Source: an uncultured Bacteroidia bacterium
Lineage (GTDB): Bacteria; Bacteroidota; Bacteroidia; Bacteroidales; Prolixibacteraceae
Length of the DNA stretch: 46,514 nt
Assembly (NCBI GenBank): GCA_903902325.1
Contig: CAIUUO010000245.1
Coordinates: forward strand, 1-46,514
Direction of reading: 5' to 3'
A program made the position numbers and the translations under genes. The notes beneath the pieces are model-generated. The model ran no database searches. It was given only the letters and a program-made list of their open reading frames with translations, and was not told where the DNA came from. Shown piece by piece: positions 17,701-24,205 of this stretch (within the stretch, counting starts at the first letter, position 1; each line of letters opens with the position of its first letter).

Positions 17701-20229
17701 AAGTACATCGAAATTTTGATCGCGTATGGCGACTACTATTTCCGCCAGAATTCGATGGAATCCATCCCCATGGCCATTCAATGCTATGTGGTTGCCTCCC
17801 ATCTCTATGGTCCGCGAGGGCAAAAGATTCCCCGGCGGGGCAAGATCGGGAATCAGACGTATAACACACTGCTGGACAAATGGGATGCCTTTGGCAATGC
17901 CATGGTCGAGATGGAATTGGCATTCCCTTTTACCAACCAGGCGTACGTAAACACCACCAGTGCAGATGTAGGATTGGCCAATATCTTCGGTTCAATGTCG
18001 ACGCTTTTCTTCGGAATCCCCGACAACCCCAATCTGACGGCGCTCAGAGACACCATCGACGACCGTTTGCTCAAGATCAGGAGCTGCGAGAATATCGAGG
18101 GGATATTCCAGCAACTGCCGCTGTTTGAGCCGCCGATTGATCCTGCCTTGTTGGTGCAAGCCGCCGCGCAGGGACTGAGTCTGTCGAGCGTGCTCAGTGA
18201 TATGAACAGTCCCATGCCAAATTACCGGTTCTACTATCTTCTGCAAAAGGCTTTGGAACTTTGTGGCGAATTGAAAGCACTGGGCAATGCCTTCCTTTCG
18301 GCCAAGGAGAAGGGCAACTCAGAAGCATTATCCAGCATGCGAGCCAAACACGAAAGCGGTATTCACAACCTCGTAATGGAGGTGAGGAAACAGCAACTGG
18401 ACGAGGCGACCAAATCGCTGGAAGCCTTGCAGCAGAACCGGTTAGGTCCTGAATCCAGGATGAAGTATTATCTCAGTCTTGTGGGAGAGGAATTGAGCAA
18501 GGTGCCGGATGACAAAGCCGATTTCTCTGACTTGCCTAATCAGATCGAGAAGCCAGTTGACGAAGGCGGTCTGAAGCTGATCAAATACGAGAAAGAGGAG
18601 ATGGATAAGGCTGAAGCGGCTAGAGATTTGCAGATTGCTGTTGGCGTTGTTGAAACATTGTCTAGTATTCTTCATATTATACCGAATATCTCAACGGATG
18701 CAAAACCAATGGGTATTGGAGCAGGAACTTGGTGGGGAGGAGCTAATCTTGGAAATGCGGCCCAAGCAGTTGCACGAGGATTACAGATCGGCGTTAACGA
18801 ATTGTCCTATCAGTCCTCAAGTGCCGCTCGTAAAGGCGGTTTCCTACGGCAATTGCAGGATCGGGTTCAGCAGGCCAATTCCGCCGGGTACGAAATCAAG
18901 AACATAGATAAGCAAATATTGACCCAACAAATTCGCATCGATATTGCAAATAAAGAGATAACCAATCAGCAAAAGCAGATAGACAATGCGCAAGAGGTGG
19001 AGGAATATCTGCGGAATAAATACACCAACGAGGAACTTTATTCCTGGATGGAAGGTGAAATCCGAACTCTATACAACCAGACGTATAGGCTGACCTACGA
19101 CCTGGCTAAAAAAGTTGAAAAAACCTATCGTTTCGAAAGAGGACTTTCGGAGTCCAATTTTGTCCAGTACGGCTACTGGGATGCAGGCCGCGACGGTTTA
19201 CTGTCCGGTGAGCGGCTTCATCTTGCGCTGAAACAGCTTGAAGCAGCTTACCAGGAAAAGCGTGGATATGATTTTGAGGTAACGAAACATGTCTCGCTGC
19301 GGCAGATCGATCCGCAGGCGCTCCTCACCCTCCGAGAAACCGGAACCTGCGACTTTGCCTTGCCGGAAGTGCTGTTCGATATGGACTATCCTGGCCACTA
19401 TATGCGCCGAATCAAGTCCGTGGCGCTGACTGTTCCTTGCGTAGTTGGTCCATACACCAGCCTGAACTGCACCCTGCGGCTGGTGGAACACAAGTTCCGG
19501 ACAAAGGCTATAGTGAGTCCGGGCTATGCCGAAACAACGGATGAAACAGACGAACGTTTCAGCACGGTCAATGTGCCCATCACCTCGATTGCTGTCAGTT
19601 CAGGGCAGAGTGACAGCGGAGTTTTCGAGCTTAACTTCAAGGATGAACGATACATTCCCTTTGAGGGTGCCGGCGCCATCAGCAAATGGCGGATTGAACT
19701 GTCAAAGGAGTTTCGGCAATTCGATTATGGCACCATCTCTGATGTGGTGATGCATATGCGCTATACTGCGGTGGATGGTGGCAACAATCTTCAGGGTTCG
19801 GCTGCCGGCTATGTCACAAAATTCATCAAGAATTTAATCGAATGGAGTAATGATGAGGGCTTATTTGCAATGATCGATCTCAAGCGCGACTTCTCGGGCG
19901 AGTGGTACAAAGCGCTTGATCCGGCAAATACAGAACGCAAGATGAACTTAGCTACTCTTTCAGATCACCTGCCTGGATTCGTCAAATACAGCCGGATTGG
20001 TGGCGCGGTGACGGGTTCAAATGTGACAGTTGTGAATATTAACTTATTCAGTTCTAAGGTTATCTCTAAACCTACCATCATTGGTATCGATTTCGTACCC
20101 CAGCAAGGACAATACCGCGAATTTGCAGCCAGTTGTGAGTGTTCGCTGGAATCATGGGAAATAACTATACCGAGTGAGGTGGCGGCTAATGACGAAATCT
20201 ATCTGATTATCCGATATAAACTTACGTAA
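8800..20229 (+). CDS. Tc toxin subunit A (TcA-like), enlarged, 3809 aa
   Basis: Pore-forming and receptor-binding subunit of the Tc toxin. Order of parts: peptidoglycan-binding-like domain (1-84, FG-x2-T-x2-AVRKFQ and LPVTGVVD); two tandem carboxypeptidase-regulatory/transthyretin-like beta domains (about 88-185 and 189-287, each with GFYRI or GNYSI); helical shell with a VRP1-type motif at C609-x-C-x2-C614 followed by VYSASSYFVELLNFL; a Gly-rich beta insertion (about 1075-1300); PA14-like block (from about 1908, QGWKGYLIPP); ABC-toxin N block (about 2210-2350, MQKYRVWEANRKVFLYPENW); neuraminidase-like block (about 2364-2465); then the channel and TcB-binding region (about 3100-3809), with a hydrophobic Gly-rich tip near 3277-3335 between long helices and a coiled coil near 3368-3408. 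Typical TcA proteins are about 2300-2600 aa, so this one is over 1000 aa longer. No signal peptide is visible. It follows the fused TcBC gene, its expected partner. AT-rich inner segments suggest mosaic origin. Confidence 0.9.
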   Translation: MKKVVFPLKLQMKRSQVADLHQALTLIGIEVAEIEKENRRFGTSTRTAVRKFQTDHQLPVTGVVDESTANALNTLLAERSALDEEVTYLVKGLVLSADSKPAIGLGVQAFDRDVSREERLGAAVTDQEGFYRIIFTESQFKKTDSERGGPELFIRVSDTLGRRLGQSKTIINASRESCINWTLAAVPSLNLIVLGRVTTSDGLPAGNLILKAYDRNVGEDDTLLGQVSTDAQGNYSIVYSSDKLDGKSAADLVICLYQDGKLLQTSDVIFNARPMETRDFVIAAVQPEFPRLDKYALKLEARIKTLNAVVSETDQQKIVENELLAAKGDWAAASAVLKDKLPPELMQRLHIADSVATAVGDKPSVTAAILKGVGTMLDIANLNVDNLTRLIAPDATPESAEYQEAKAQAVAINKQSFVREPLTVLQRMTHEGEIPVADEKIRAGLGNFLQSIPAETDIRLLPIHKVLTVDALKDIPEELRAEVVVQAKALWRTMAITPPDAPHVPPVLMKANLTSAFHVGEKTESTFLNTYGGAMGKETAQQVYTSAINTRIRNEHALMTMREAVRGSGLAAIDGTKTREERSSDAKQLAEANDIQLNLDSLFADMDFCECKECQTVYSASSYFVELLNFLRNNNLGSVSFTEGSLNATNNNILHNTNKDIAFTPLGRLFRRRPDLGDLELTCENTNTVLPYIDLVNEVMERYVVYRADYDASKVKQQNVFNITDETKEELLAQPQHTNDTAYCILKNEAVYPFNLPFHQPIEAARIFLKYLGTSRYELLDAFRAAHESGELSKDAPTFEDSCDSVNQTGETSTVDDPIRAAEEAARKQKHEAAILQAQHPSDRLSAPTPERTNQPETPDPRHPGNREESLAKLHDKVLNRAVDAEFLGLTQEEYIILTKEAFWEKDYFDITQNTTFTVQQYQDKIGVKPTYEYYGYSTEASQLDTNEDPETGQTGLHFVKKEFLPRTGIQYTDLVELLKTRFINPLLPQGLTLAILENIQSSYLFLKTLVDNNSTDDVVRFAKLIDYLEKIQSWASVPQVMQAFSQDTSTNDDSSKENRIIREWVYNCFEKLGNIIVLESGEGPQLPIEGGLFKSRSDEQFAKLHSDGSIISLDGFIIGTVSTVMGFDSDGLPAVCAGPVIWEDQSFAEEVANDNVVIQNENGDVTGFVLPKGLFMSSADQEGFSVGMPWLRPTDTCNLDKVRLQHLDGSALCSGRSQLPIEGKLYAADKPFIGYLSKDGIIVDKSKTIIAHVTPSGDVIDNEGKIFANNFPPNNILVIIDDKGARVGWVSAIGLLGRNENRLSWLPPSLDEYDRIQRFIRLWRKLGWTIDEVDKALEGLATSDITPDFLHQLVDVKKLLEQTGLPLIKLLSFWADISTMGEKSLYSRLFLTHNMVRNDSVFKADEQGEYLTRSEKIIDHLPVLMAALNLKADDITAIFNQPDDLLTLQNVSEIYRNGLLAKALHIKVSDRTDLVKLFGDPFANADKTLQLFEIWRKMEEAGFTFRQLTYMINKDCDDPTKTLAPSEKMILKTVKTLFDGLNAIDSDNQDVTDVDLATTELVRAKAGQIYESPVVEKIMRLLEGTTVYITTVETTKAPIGLKDKLDKIPNPLPSWVTKLKYIDKKDLVSIQVTGLFTDEEEEAVKALFPDTDIPDWKAAIDRIRMQSLAFFNDAIVGLFTDEGKDAKANEPAIEDATTNLLTGDIIVTLDQIAPLAFSVGDLLDPPSFISKLKQPRADVMSVYIKGRLLYATPTVLDGWPDSGTVSGSIQKAVIKDLNAIIQGELIFDKARFNGIALRPETSQLLTAKDLQGNDLLRLNQLLLEDAYPLDLSKDSNSAPKKRLFFLRYFLPFLRKRLERRFITDTMSAAFGLPGDVTNVLLSEVLTTTDVPTCTAMSVLETVRSSRLQPAQGWKGYLIPPTDDNYAFVASVPNQKGTRVKIIPAVSPLAPLVISGIADALEFKNPKAAPINVWSTDPVPLKAGMLYPLIMADHDASQLMWRTTVLPATKIPTSALLPLDAIAGTSDVFIKFSKAALVVKGFNLSREEVRHFNDHGVKFGRLNFNAITLGSWCRIADYTALRDALPKTGMPLLDLFNWAYQPDGADLAGKLNDVTQWGIDRINALIKDIHFDLLLPIDFQNEANLVMMQRAIAVADKVGVDIARLFKWAQPGSKFGLCRQNAEDIRMAMRARFNAEDWEQAVKPLNDQLREMQKQALISFLLVEPDLKAWPVVDADSLFEFFLIDVQMGAARETSRMVQAIASVQLFIKRCLMGLEDKLDSNGYPIKDADGYPIGVPVDAIDRDRWEWMQKYRVWEANRKVFLYPENWIRPELRDDKSPFYKELESELLQKDINPQTIEEALKNYLYKVDEVANLKVVGLFLDETGNKLHVFARTRNAPYFFFYRYFDIKESNWYPWEKMQVDIPSYDVEDVDATGKETGNIKKNGNGTYLIPVVWNNRLLVFFPQFMKKTIAASSDKSISKMAESTGTDLKPSEKWEIKMAWSEYRKGKWTPKQVSADAVYFEKFPGYSPDAYVFIPTIDLDKVMIDVYHEEEKSTSTLLLQYPKLSSAEIVFSIYVSEKADGTYTTNDDGKNADTTYYVELRTQGGELITNVIEQGSGRQYTYKTDQGLPISYPVSFTIDPEKKKLTSLDCQNFIVRIVENSHGNNDVWWFSATVTLTFEDNSCLQASWAGNLNESNESDKIFLTNTPASPFSLTTSQLPQRFKFSGNHFSLTDSSGDPVQAMSLTDYHFHYKLNRLHSLQAENDALPELILNDPSCDDANTELILPGPKKTYVFHSTNVKEVLSKLNGDKLEDLFKYYLELYNPADPNSQTMAEVYGGFNDKGQTSYNELKQPYSLYNWEVCFHAPMQLVDHLLTSQQFDQAIAMCQYVFNPQAKPGVREDILQRCWQFPPFKEIDAKHVLENLFNDLKPGESNDAIEKWRKNPFQPHVVARDRPSAYMKYVAMKYIEILIAYGDYYFRQNSMESIPMAIQCYVVASHLYGPRGQKIPRRGKIGNQTYNTLLDKWDAFGNAMVEMELAFPFTNQAYVNTTSADVGLANIFGSMSTLFFGIPDNPNLTALRDTIDDRLLKIRSCENIEGIFQQLPLFEPPIDPALLVQAAAQGLSLSSVLSDMNSPMPNYRFYYLLQKALELCGELKALGNAFLSAKEKGNSEALSSMRAKHESGIHNLVMEVRKQQLDEATKSLEALQQNRLGPESRMKYYLSLVGEELSKVPDDKADFSDLPNQIEKPVDEGGLKLIKYEKEEMDKAEAARDLQIAVGVVETLSSILHIIPNISTDAKPMGIGAGTWWGGANLGNAAQAVARGLQIGVNELSYQSSSAARKGGFLRQLQDRVQQANSAGYEIKNIDKQILTQQIRIDIANKEITNQQKQIDNAQEVEEYLRNKYTNEELYSWMEGEIRTLYNQTYRLTYDLAKKVEKTYRFERGLSESNFVQYGYWDAGRDGLLSGERLHLALKQLEAAYQEKRGYDFEVTKHVSLRQIDPQALLTLRETGTCDFALPEVLFDMDYPGHYMRRIKSVALTVPCVVGPYTSLNCTLRLVEHKFRTKAIVSPGYAETTDETDERFSTVNVPITSIAVSSGQSDSGVFELNFKDERYIPFEGAGAISKWRIELSKEFRQFDYGTISDVVMHMRYTAVDGGNNLQGSAAGYVTKFIKNLIEWSNDEGLFAMIDLKRDFSGEWYKALDPANTERKMNLATLSDHLPGFVKYSRIGGAVTGSNVTVVNINLFSSKVISKPTIIGIDFVPQQGQYREFAASCECSLESWEITIPSEVAANDEIYLIIRYKLT

Positions 20230-20520
20230 TGAATTTTTAGAAAATGAGTGGTATAAAGGAATAGCGATCAGTACGACGCCTGAATTGTCGATAAAGACTA
20301 CTTTTTTCCAGGCAACAACTTAAAAGATGTTTGGATGACCTTGTTCTGGAGTGGTTGACTGCCTTAAAAATCCGACTTTAATTGATATCAAGTTATCGAG
20401 ACGGTCGAAGGGTCTGTAAGAAGCCAACCCGGCATAGCAAGTGGGGCAATGCGACCCCTGAGATTTGATTTATTTTGCGTCATTTTGAAACTTTAATTGC
20501 TCGCCAGAGTCAAATTTATT
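20230..20520. other. Spacer downstream of TcA
   Basis: This stretch separates the toxin locus from the minus-strand housekeeping run. I see no gene. A 4-bp GGGG/CCCC stem around 20443-20456 is too short and lacks a T-run, so I do not call it a terminator. Confidence 0.4.
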
Positions 20521-20592
20521 GTCGAATTGTCGAATTGTCGAATTGTCGAATTGTCGAATTGTCGAATTGTCGAATTGTCGAATTGTTGAATT
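20521..20592. repeat. Octamer tandem repeat (GTCGAATT), 8 perfect copies plus 1 variant
   Basis: Eight perfect head-to-tail copies of GTCGAATT fill 20521-20584, followed by GTTGAATT at 20585-20592. The last copy runs into the stop codon (20591-20593) of the minus-strand RluA-type gene. Read in that gene's sense the unit is AATTCGAC. The same unit recurs in the opposite orientation upstream of panB (22367-22382 and 22450-22473). Confidence 0.95.
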
Positions 20593-21289
20593 ACTGCACC
20601 TTCTCAAAGTAATTCCACACCGCATCATTGGGTACCGGCGCCGTTAGTGCTATCTCTTCCTGCGTAACCGGATGCGTGAACCGGATCGTTCGGGCATGCA
20701 GGTGGATGCCTCCGTCCTTGTCGGATCGCGGGAATCCGTATTTTAAATCTCCCTTGATGTGAAGTCCGATGGCGGCCAGTTGAGCCCTGATCTGGTGGTG
20801 CCGGCCAGTGTGCAACTCAATTTCCAGTAGGTGGAATCGGTCGGAAGAGGCAATGTAACGGTAGGTGAGGGAGGCTTTTTTGGATTCCTTCTGTTCCTTC
20901 AGGTAGGCGAATGATTTGTTCTGTTTCTCGTTGCGGACGAGCCAATGTTCCAGGGTGGCAGTGGGAGGATCCGGTTTGGTGTCTACGACCGCCCAGTAAG
21001 TCTTGCGGATGGAACCGTCATTCCTGAAAAGTTCATTCATCCTGGTAAGCGACTTGGAGGTACGGGCAAAAAGCAGCACCCCGCTGGTTGGGCGATCCAG
21101 CCTGTGCGTCACCCCCAGGAAAACATTGCCGGGCTTGTTGTATTTTTCCTTCAGATATTCCTTGATGTCATCTCCGATCGTCCGATCTCCGGTCTTGTCA
21201 CCCTGGACAATGTCCCCGCACCGCTTGTTGATGGCGATCAGGTGGTTGTCCTCAAAAAGTATCTCGATATCTTGCTTCACTTTTGTCAT
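20591..21289 (-). CDS. RluA-family pseudouridine synthase
   Basis: Converts specific uridines in rRNA or tRNA to pseudouridine in the cytoplasm. The protein is 232 aa. The family motif HRLDRPTSG places the catalytic aspartate at D65, followed by FARTSKSLTRMNELFR and, near the C-terminal half, HTGRHHQIRAQLA, both characteristic. No N-terminal S4 domain is present, so it resembles the short TruC/RluA-like forms rather than RluC or RluD. The exact target site cannot be told. It lies last in a minus-strand run behind panB, separated by about 200 nt that hold inverted heptamer arrays. ATG at 21289 is a good start. Confidence 0.88.
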   Translation of the reverse strand: MTKVKQDIEILFEDNHLIAINKRCGDIVQGDKTGDRTIGDDIKEYLKEKYNKPGNVFLGVTHRLDRPTSGVLLFARTSKSLTRMNELFRNDGSIRKTYWAVVDTKPDPPTATLEHWLVRNEKQNKSFAYLKEQKESKKASLTYRYIASSDRFHLLEIELHTGRHHQIRAQLAAIGLHIKGDLKYGFPRSDKDGGIHLHARTIRFTHPVTQEEIALTAPVPNDAVWNYFEKVQ

Positions 21290-21301
21290 AATTGGAGAAT
21301 T

Positions 21302-21336
21302 AGAGATAAGATATAAGAGATGAGACTTGAGATATA
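21302..21336. repeat. Heptamer array (AGAGATA-type), inverted partner of 21413-21498
   Basis: Five 7-nt units: AGAGATA, AGATATA, AGAGATG, AGACTTG, AGATATA. They sit 12 nt upstream of the RluA-type start codon. Their complement matches the TATCTCA-type array at 21413-21498, so a transcript across the panB to RluA gap could pair the two. Confidence 0.75.
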
Positions 21337-21412
21337 ATCTGAAGCAAGATTCAATCCATTAAATCATCAAATTATTTTCAAAGTACCATAACCTAAAAAT
21401 CATTGAACCTTT

Positions 21413-21498
21413 CCTATCTCATATTTCTTATCTCATATCTCATATCTCATGTCTCATGTCTCCTATCTCATATCTCCTATCTCATGTCTCATATCTCA
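21413..21498. repeat. Heptamer array (TCTCATA-type), about 12 units, ending in the panB stop codon
   Basis: Period-7 units such as TCTCATA, TCTCATG and TCTCCTA run without gaps into the panB stop (21496-21498). Read in the panB sense the array is TGAGATA-type and starts with the stop codon itself. Confidence 0.9.
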
Positions 21499-22314
21499 AT
21501 CGTACTGCTCCTTCTCGTTCGGGAAATCCCCTGATTTGACATCGTCAATATAGTTTCCTACCGCACCCTTGATTTCTGAGGCGAGATTGGCATATCGTCG
21601 AAGGAACCTCGGCGAAAATTCCTGGGTGAGACCCAGCATATCATGTATCACAAGTACCTGTCCGTCTACGCTGCCGCCGGCGCCAATTCCGATAATCGGG
21701 ATTTTAAGTTCTTTGGCGACCCTGGCTCCCAGCGATGCCGGGATTTTCTCCAGCACAATGGCAAAACAGCCTGCCTCTTCCAGCAATTTGGCATCTTTCA
21801 TCAGTTTGTCTGCTTCATCGGCCTCTTTGGCTCTTACCACATAAGTCCCGTAGCGGTTGATCGACTGCGGCATCAGTCCGAGGTGTCCCATCACGGGAAT
21901 CCCGGCAGACAGAATACGCTGAACCGATTCGATCACTTCACTGCCACCTTCCAGTTTCACGGCATCGGCATGGGTGATCTTCATGATCTTGATGGCAGAA
22001 TTCAACGCCTCCAGGGAGTTCCCCTGGTAAGTGCCAAACGGCATATCTACCACCACCAGGCAGCGGGTAACAGCCTTGACCACCGACTTGCCATGATAGA
22101 TCATCTGATCGAGCGTGATGGGCAGGGTGGTTTCGTGGCCGGCCATAACATTGGCGGCAGAATCGCCTACCAGGATGACATCTATTCCTGCCTGGTCGAC
22201 CAGTTTGGCCATGGAGTAGTCGTAGGAAGTAAGCATGGAGATTTTTTCTCCGCGCAGTTTCATCTCAGCGAGTACATGGGTAGTCACCCTTTTGATTTCT
22301 TTGTGCACGGACAT
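21496..22314 (-). CDS. panB: 3-methyl-2-oxobutanoate hydroxymethyltransferase (ketopantoate synthesis)
   Basis: First committed step of pantothenate and CoA synthesis: transfers a hydroxymethyl group from methylenetetrahydrofolate to 2-oxoisovalerate. The protein is 272 aa, a normal length. Expected residues are visible: metal ligands D51 (LVGDS) and D90 ([11 protein letters not shown]), K120 and E122 (VKLEGG), E189 (VLEKIP), and the typical IGIGAG-x3-DGQVLV-x-HDMLG block. ATG at 22314 is the natural start. No panC or panD is adjacent. Upstream lies an acyltransferase on the same strand, with 274 nt of repeats between them. Confidence 0.96.
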   Translation of the reverse strand: MSVHKEIKRVTTHVLAEMKLRGEKISMLTSYDYSMAKLVDQAGIDVILVGDSAANVMAGHETTLPITLDQMIYHGKSVVKAVTRCLVVVDMPFGTYQGNSLEALNSAIKIMKITHADAVKLEGGSEVIESVQRILSAGIPVMGHLGLMPQSINRYGTYVVRAKEADEADKLMKDAKLLEEAGCFAIVLEKIPASLGARVAKELKIPIIGIGAGGSVDGQVLVIHDMLGLTQEFSPRFLRRYANLASEIKGAVGNYIDDVKSGDFPNEKEQYD

Positions 22315-22366
22315 AATGGTTCAGTATTGATGAATAGGAAGCAAAGTTACTTTTTTCAAATGTGAT

Positions 22367-22473
22367 AATTCGATGATTCGACATGGAGAAAGTGAAAAGT
22401 GAAAAGTGAAAAATGAAAAGTGAAAAGTGAAAAGAAGAGAAAATGTGATAATTCGACAATTCGACGATTCGAC
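22367..22473. repeat. Compound repeat upstream of panB: octamers AATTCGAC and heptamers GTGAAAA
   Basis: AATTCGAT-GATTCGAC at 22367-22382, six GTGAAAA units (one is ATGAAAA) at 22392-22433, then AATTCGAC, AATTCGAC, GATTCGAC at 22450-22473. Each octamer group is preceded by AATGTGAT, so a block of about 80 nt appears to be partly duplicated. The heptamers are complementary to the array at 22554-22584. Confidence 0.85.
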
Positions 22474-22553
22474 AATGAGAAAATGAGAATAATTGAAAAT
22501 GAAAAAAAGTGCTGACAACTTTATTATCATCACTTTTAGTTAATAGTACCAGT

Positions 22554-22584
22554 CATTTTTCATTTTTCATTTTTCATTTTTCAC
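22554..22584. repeat. Heptamer array (CATTTTT) just behind the acyltransferase stop
   Basis: Four CATTTTT units (22554-22581) and a partial CAC lie 4 nt from the stop codon at 22589-22591. In the gene sense this reads GTGAAAAATGAAAAATG and can pair with the array at 22392-22433 further along the same transcript. Confidence 0.85.
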
Positions 22585-22588
22585 TTCC

Positions 22589-23734
22589 CTACACCTTCAG
22601 GAAGATATTTTTTTTGTACAGGAAGTACAGGAACAGCCATTCGAGTACGAGTGCCCCCAGAACGATGATCCAGCCACCTAGCGAAGTTTCAAGGAAACCT
22701 ACAAAAAAAGTGGCCGCATCGCGGAAATCAAAAATTGCACAAGTGAGGTAAATAGTGATGGAGTTCATCCCGATTACCTTGAAAAAGAAGGCTTTTTTGG
22801 CTCCGATGCCCCAGTTGCGATCAGGAGAAGTCCAGTCTTTCACATCGATGGCAAAATAGAAAAGGGCCAGTAAAATGAAGCTGATACCTGATGTAAGCAT
22901 ATCGAATGGCACAGTCCAGCATGCTTTGATGATAGGATAGAATGTAGACAGCAAAAGGGCGATCGTCAATACACATGCTCCGGTAATGGCCAGTGTGGCG
23001 GCTTTTTTCCCAGAGGCGGGTTTACCGTCCCGGAGAATACCTCCTGCCAGGGCACCCATCAAAGTGACTGAAATGGCAGAAATGCAACACAACAAGCCTT
23101 CCGGATCAAAGGTCTTACCATGCAACCTGCCGGGAATAAGCAATCTGTCGAGATACGCGTTGATACCGTTGACCGGATCAAGCAAGCCTGCTCCCTGACC
23201 CGGCACGGGGACCCAAAGCTGAATAGCCATGATGGAAACAAGGATGCCGGCGAGCCAAAGAATCCTTGACTTCATGTTTTTGGTGTAAATCACGATGGTC
23301 GCAGCGAAGAAATAGGCGAAACCGATCTGACCAAGAACACTTGGAATGCGAATATTGGACAATGCAAGAGGCCTGTGAAGTGCTCCGTTGTAAATGACCC
23401 CGAAAAGGATAAGAATGACGCCCCGTTTCAGGGCTTTTTTGAACAAGGAAAATTTGTCGGCACCTTTCTCTAGTTTGGAAGAAATGGCATAAGGAATTGC
23501 CACACCCGAAATGAACATGAACAACGGGAAGATGAGGTCTTCAAAGTGAAATCCGTCCCACCTGACATGTTCCATCTGCTCTGCCACCACATTGAGCCAT
23601 CCCCAGTCAAGAACCTTTGCCAGACCGACGATTAAGCTGCCACCGCCAATAATCCAAAGCATGTCGAAACCGCGCAGTACATCCAATGATGCAAGGCGAC
23701 CGTTCTGCTTATCAGTTTGAATTTGATTTTGCAT
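22589..23734 (-). CDS. DUF5009 / heparan-alpha-glucosaminide N-acetyltransferase-like membrane acyltransferase
   Basis: Multi-pass inner membrane protein of 381 aa with about ten hydrophobic segments. It starts with RLASLDVLRGFDMLWII, the motif seen in NagX/HGSNAT-like acyltransferases, followed by HVRWDGFHFEDLIFPLFMFISGVAIPYA, which carries the conserved His, Asp and Phe of the family. Members are thought to acylate sugars using a cytoplasmic acyl donor, but the substrate here is not evident. It is the first gene of a minus-strand run ahead of panB, and a TAnnTTTG box lies 41 nt before the ATG. Confidence 0.85.
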   Translation of the reverse strand: MQNQIQTDKQNGRLASLDVLRGFDMLWIIGGGSLIVGLAKVLDWGWLNVVAEQMEHVRWDGFHFEDLIFPLFMFISGVAIPYAISSKLEKGADKFSLFKKALKRGVILILFGVIYNGALHRPLALSNIRIPSVLGQIGFAYFFAATIVIYTKNMKSRILWLAGILVSIMAIQLWVPVPGQGAGLLDPVNGINAYLDRLLIPGRLHGKTFDPEGLLCCISAISVTLMGALAGGILRDGKPASGKKAATLAITGACVLTIALLLSTFYPIIKACWTVPFDMLTSGISFILLALFYFAIDVKDWTSPDRNWGIGAKKAFFFKVIGMNSITIYLTCAIFDFRDAATFFVGFLETSLGGWIIVLGALVLEWLFLYFLYKKNIFLKV

Positions 23735-23774
23735 TTGGTTAAATTGTTAATGAGTGTTTTGTAGTAATTGCTAC

Positions 23775-23782
23775 CAAAGATA
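23775..23782 (-). promoter_or_regulatory. Candidate -7 box for the acyltransferase-panB run
   Basis: Minus strand reads TATCTTTG, a perfect TAnnTTTG match, 41 nt upstream of the ATG at 23734. No clear -33 TTTG was seen, so this rests on the -7 element only. Confidence 0.4.
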
Positions 23783-23918
23783 TTTATTTATGGAATAAAA
23801 TGACTTGCCCGAATGGTTTTTTACAGGGATATTTCATGTAGATAATTCTGTTTTTTAACTCTGCATCAAACAAGGATGAAAGTTTGAAATGTGAATGGCG
23901 GCCTTTCCCTATAAAATT

Positions 23919-23978
23919 CACCACAATAGGCACATAGGACACAATAGCCCTATTGTGACCTATGTGCCTATTGTGGTG
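23919..23978. repeat. Near-perfect 60-nt hairpin built of 9-nt units
   Basis: Arms 23919-23947 and 23950-23978 are 29 nt each with one mismatch and only CC between them. Each arm is itself a run of roughly 9-nt units (CACAATAGG, CACATAGGA, CACAATAG). It lies between divergent genes, so it is unlikely to be a terminator for either. It has no T-run. Confidence 0.92.
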
Positions 23979-24205
23979 AGGAGTATGTCGCAAACCAGTA
24001 GAATAATCAATGCCAAAAATTCTTCCTTGTCTGAATTCTACTGTCGTTTTGTCACAAATTATGACAGTACAATCCTTCGTTCCAATAGAATGCCATAAAA
24101 ATCGACCTAAAATTGCTGACAGAACGGATTGGCACAAAGATTGATTGAGAGGATGTATAAGTTAGAAAAGTACAACAAAACATAATACAAGTAAATACAG
24201 AAAAA

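Larger units (their letters stand above)
23735..24205. other. Divergent intergenic region between acyltransferase and dnaK
   Basis: Besides the leftward promoter box and the long hairpin at 23919-23978, which are listed separately, I see no gene. A weak dnaK promoter candidate is TAAGTTAG at 24158-24165 (one mismatch to TAnnTTTG). No CIRCE-type inverted repeat was seen. Confidence 0.45.

Noticed and set aside
567..20229. Prophage or contractile injection (PVC/Afp) cluster
   Set aside because: No tail sheath, tube, baseplate, integrase or lysis genes are present; the two large proteins fit a Tc toxin alone.
20441..20460. Terminator behind TcA (GGGG...CCCC)
   Set aside because: The stem is only 4 bp and there is no T-run after it.
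20521..20592. CRISPR array
   Set aside because: Units are 8 nt with no spacers and no cas genes are near; it is a simple tandem repeat.
21302..22584. Origin-type iterons
   Set aside because: Heptamer and octamer arrays differ between gaps, lie next to stop codons, and no rep or dnaA gene or DnaA-box cluster is present.
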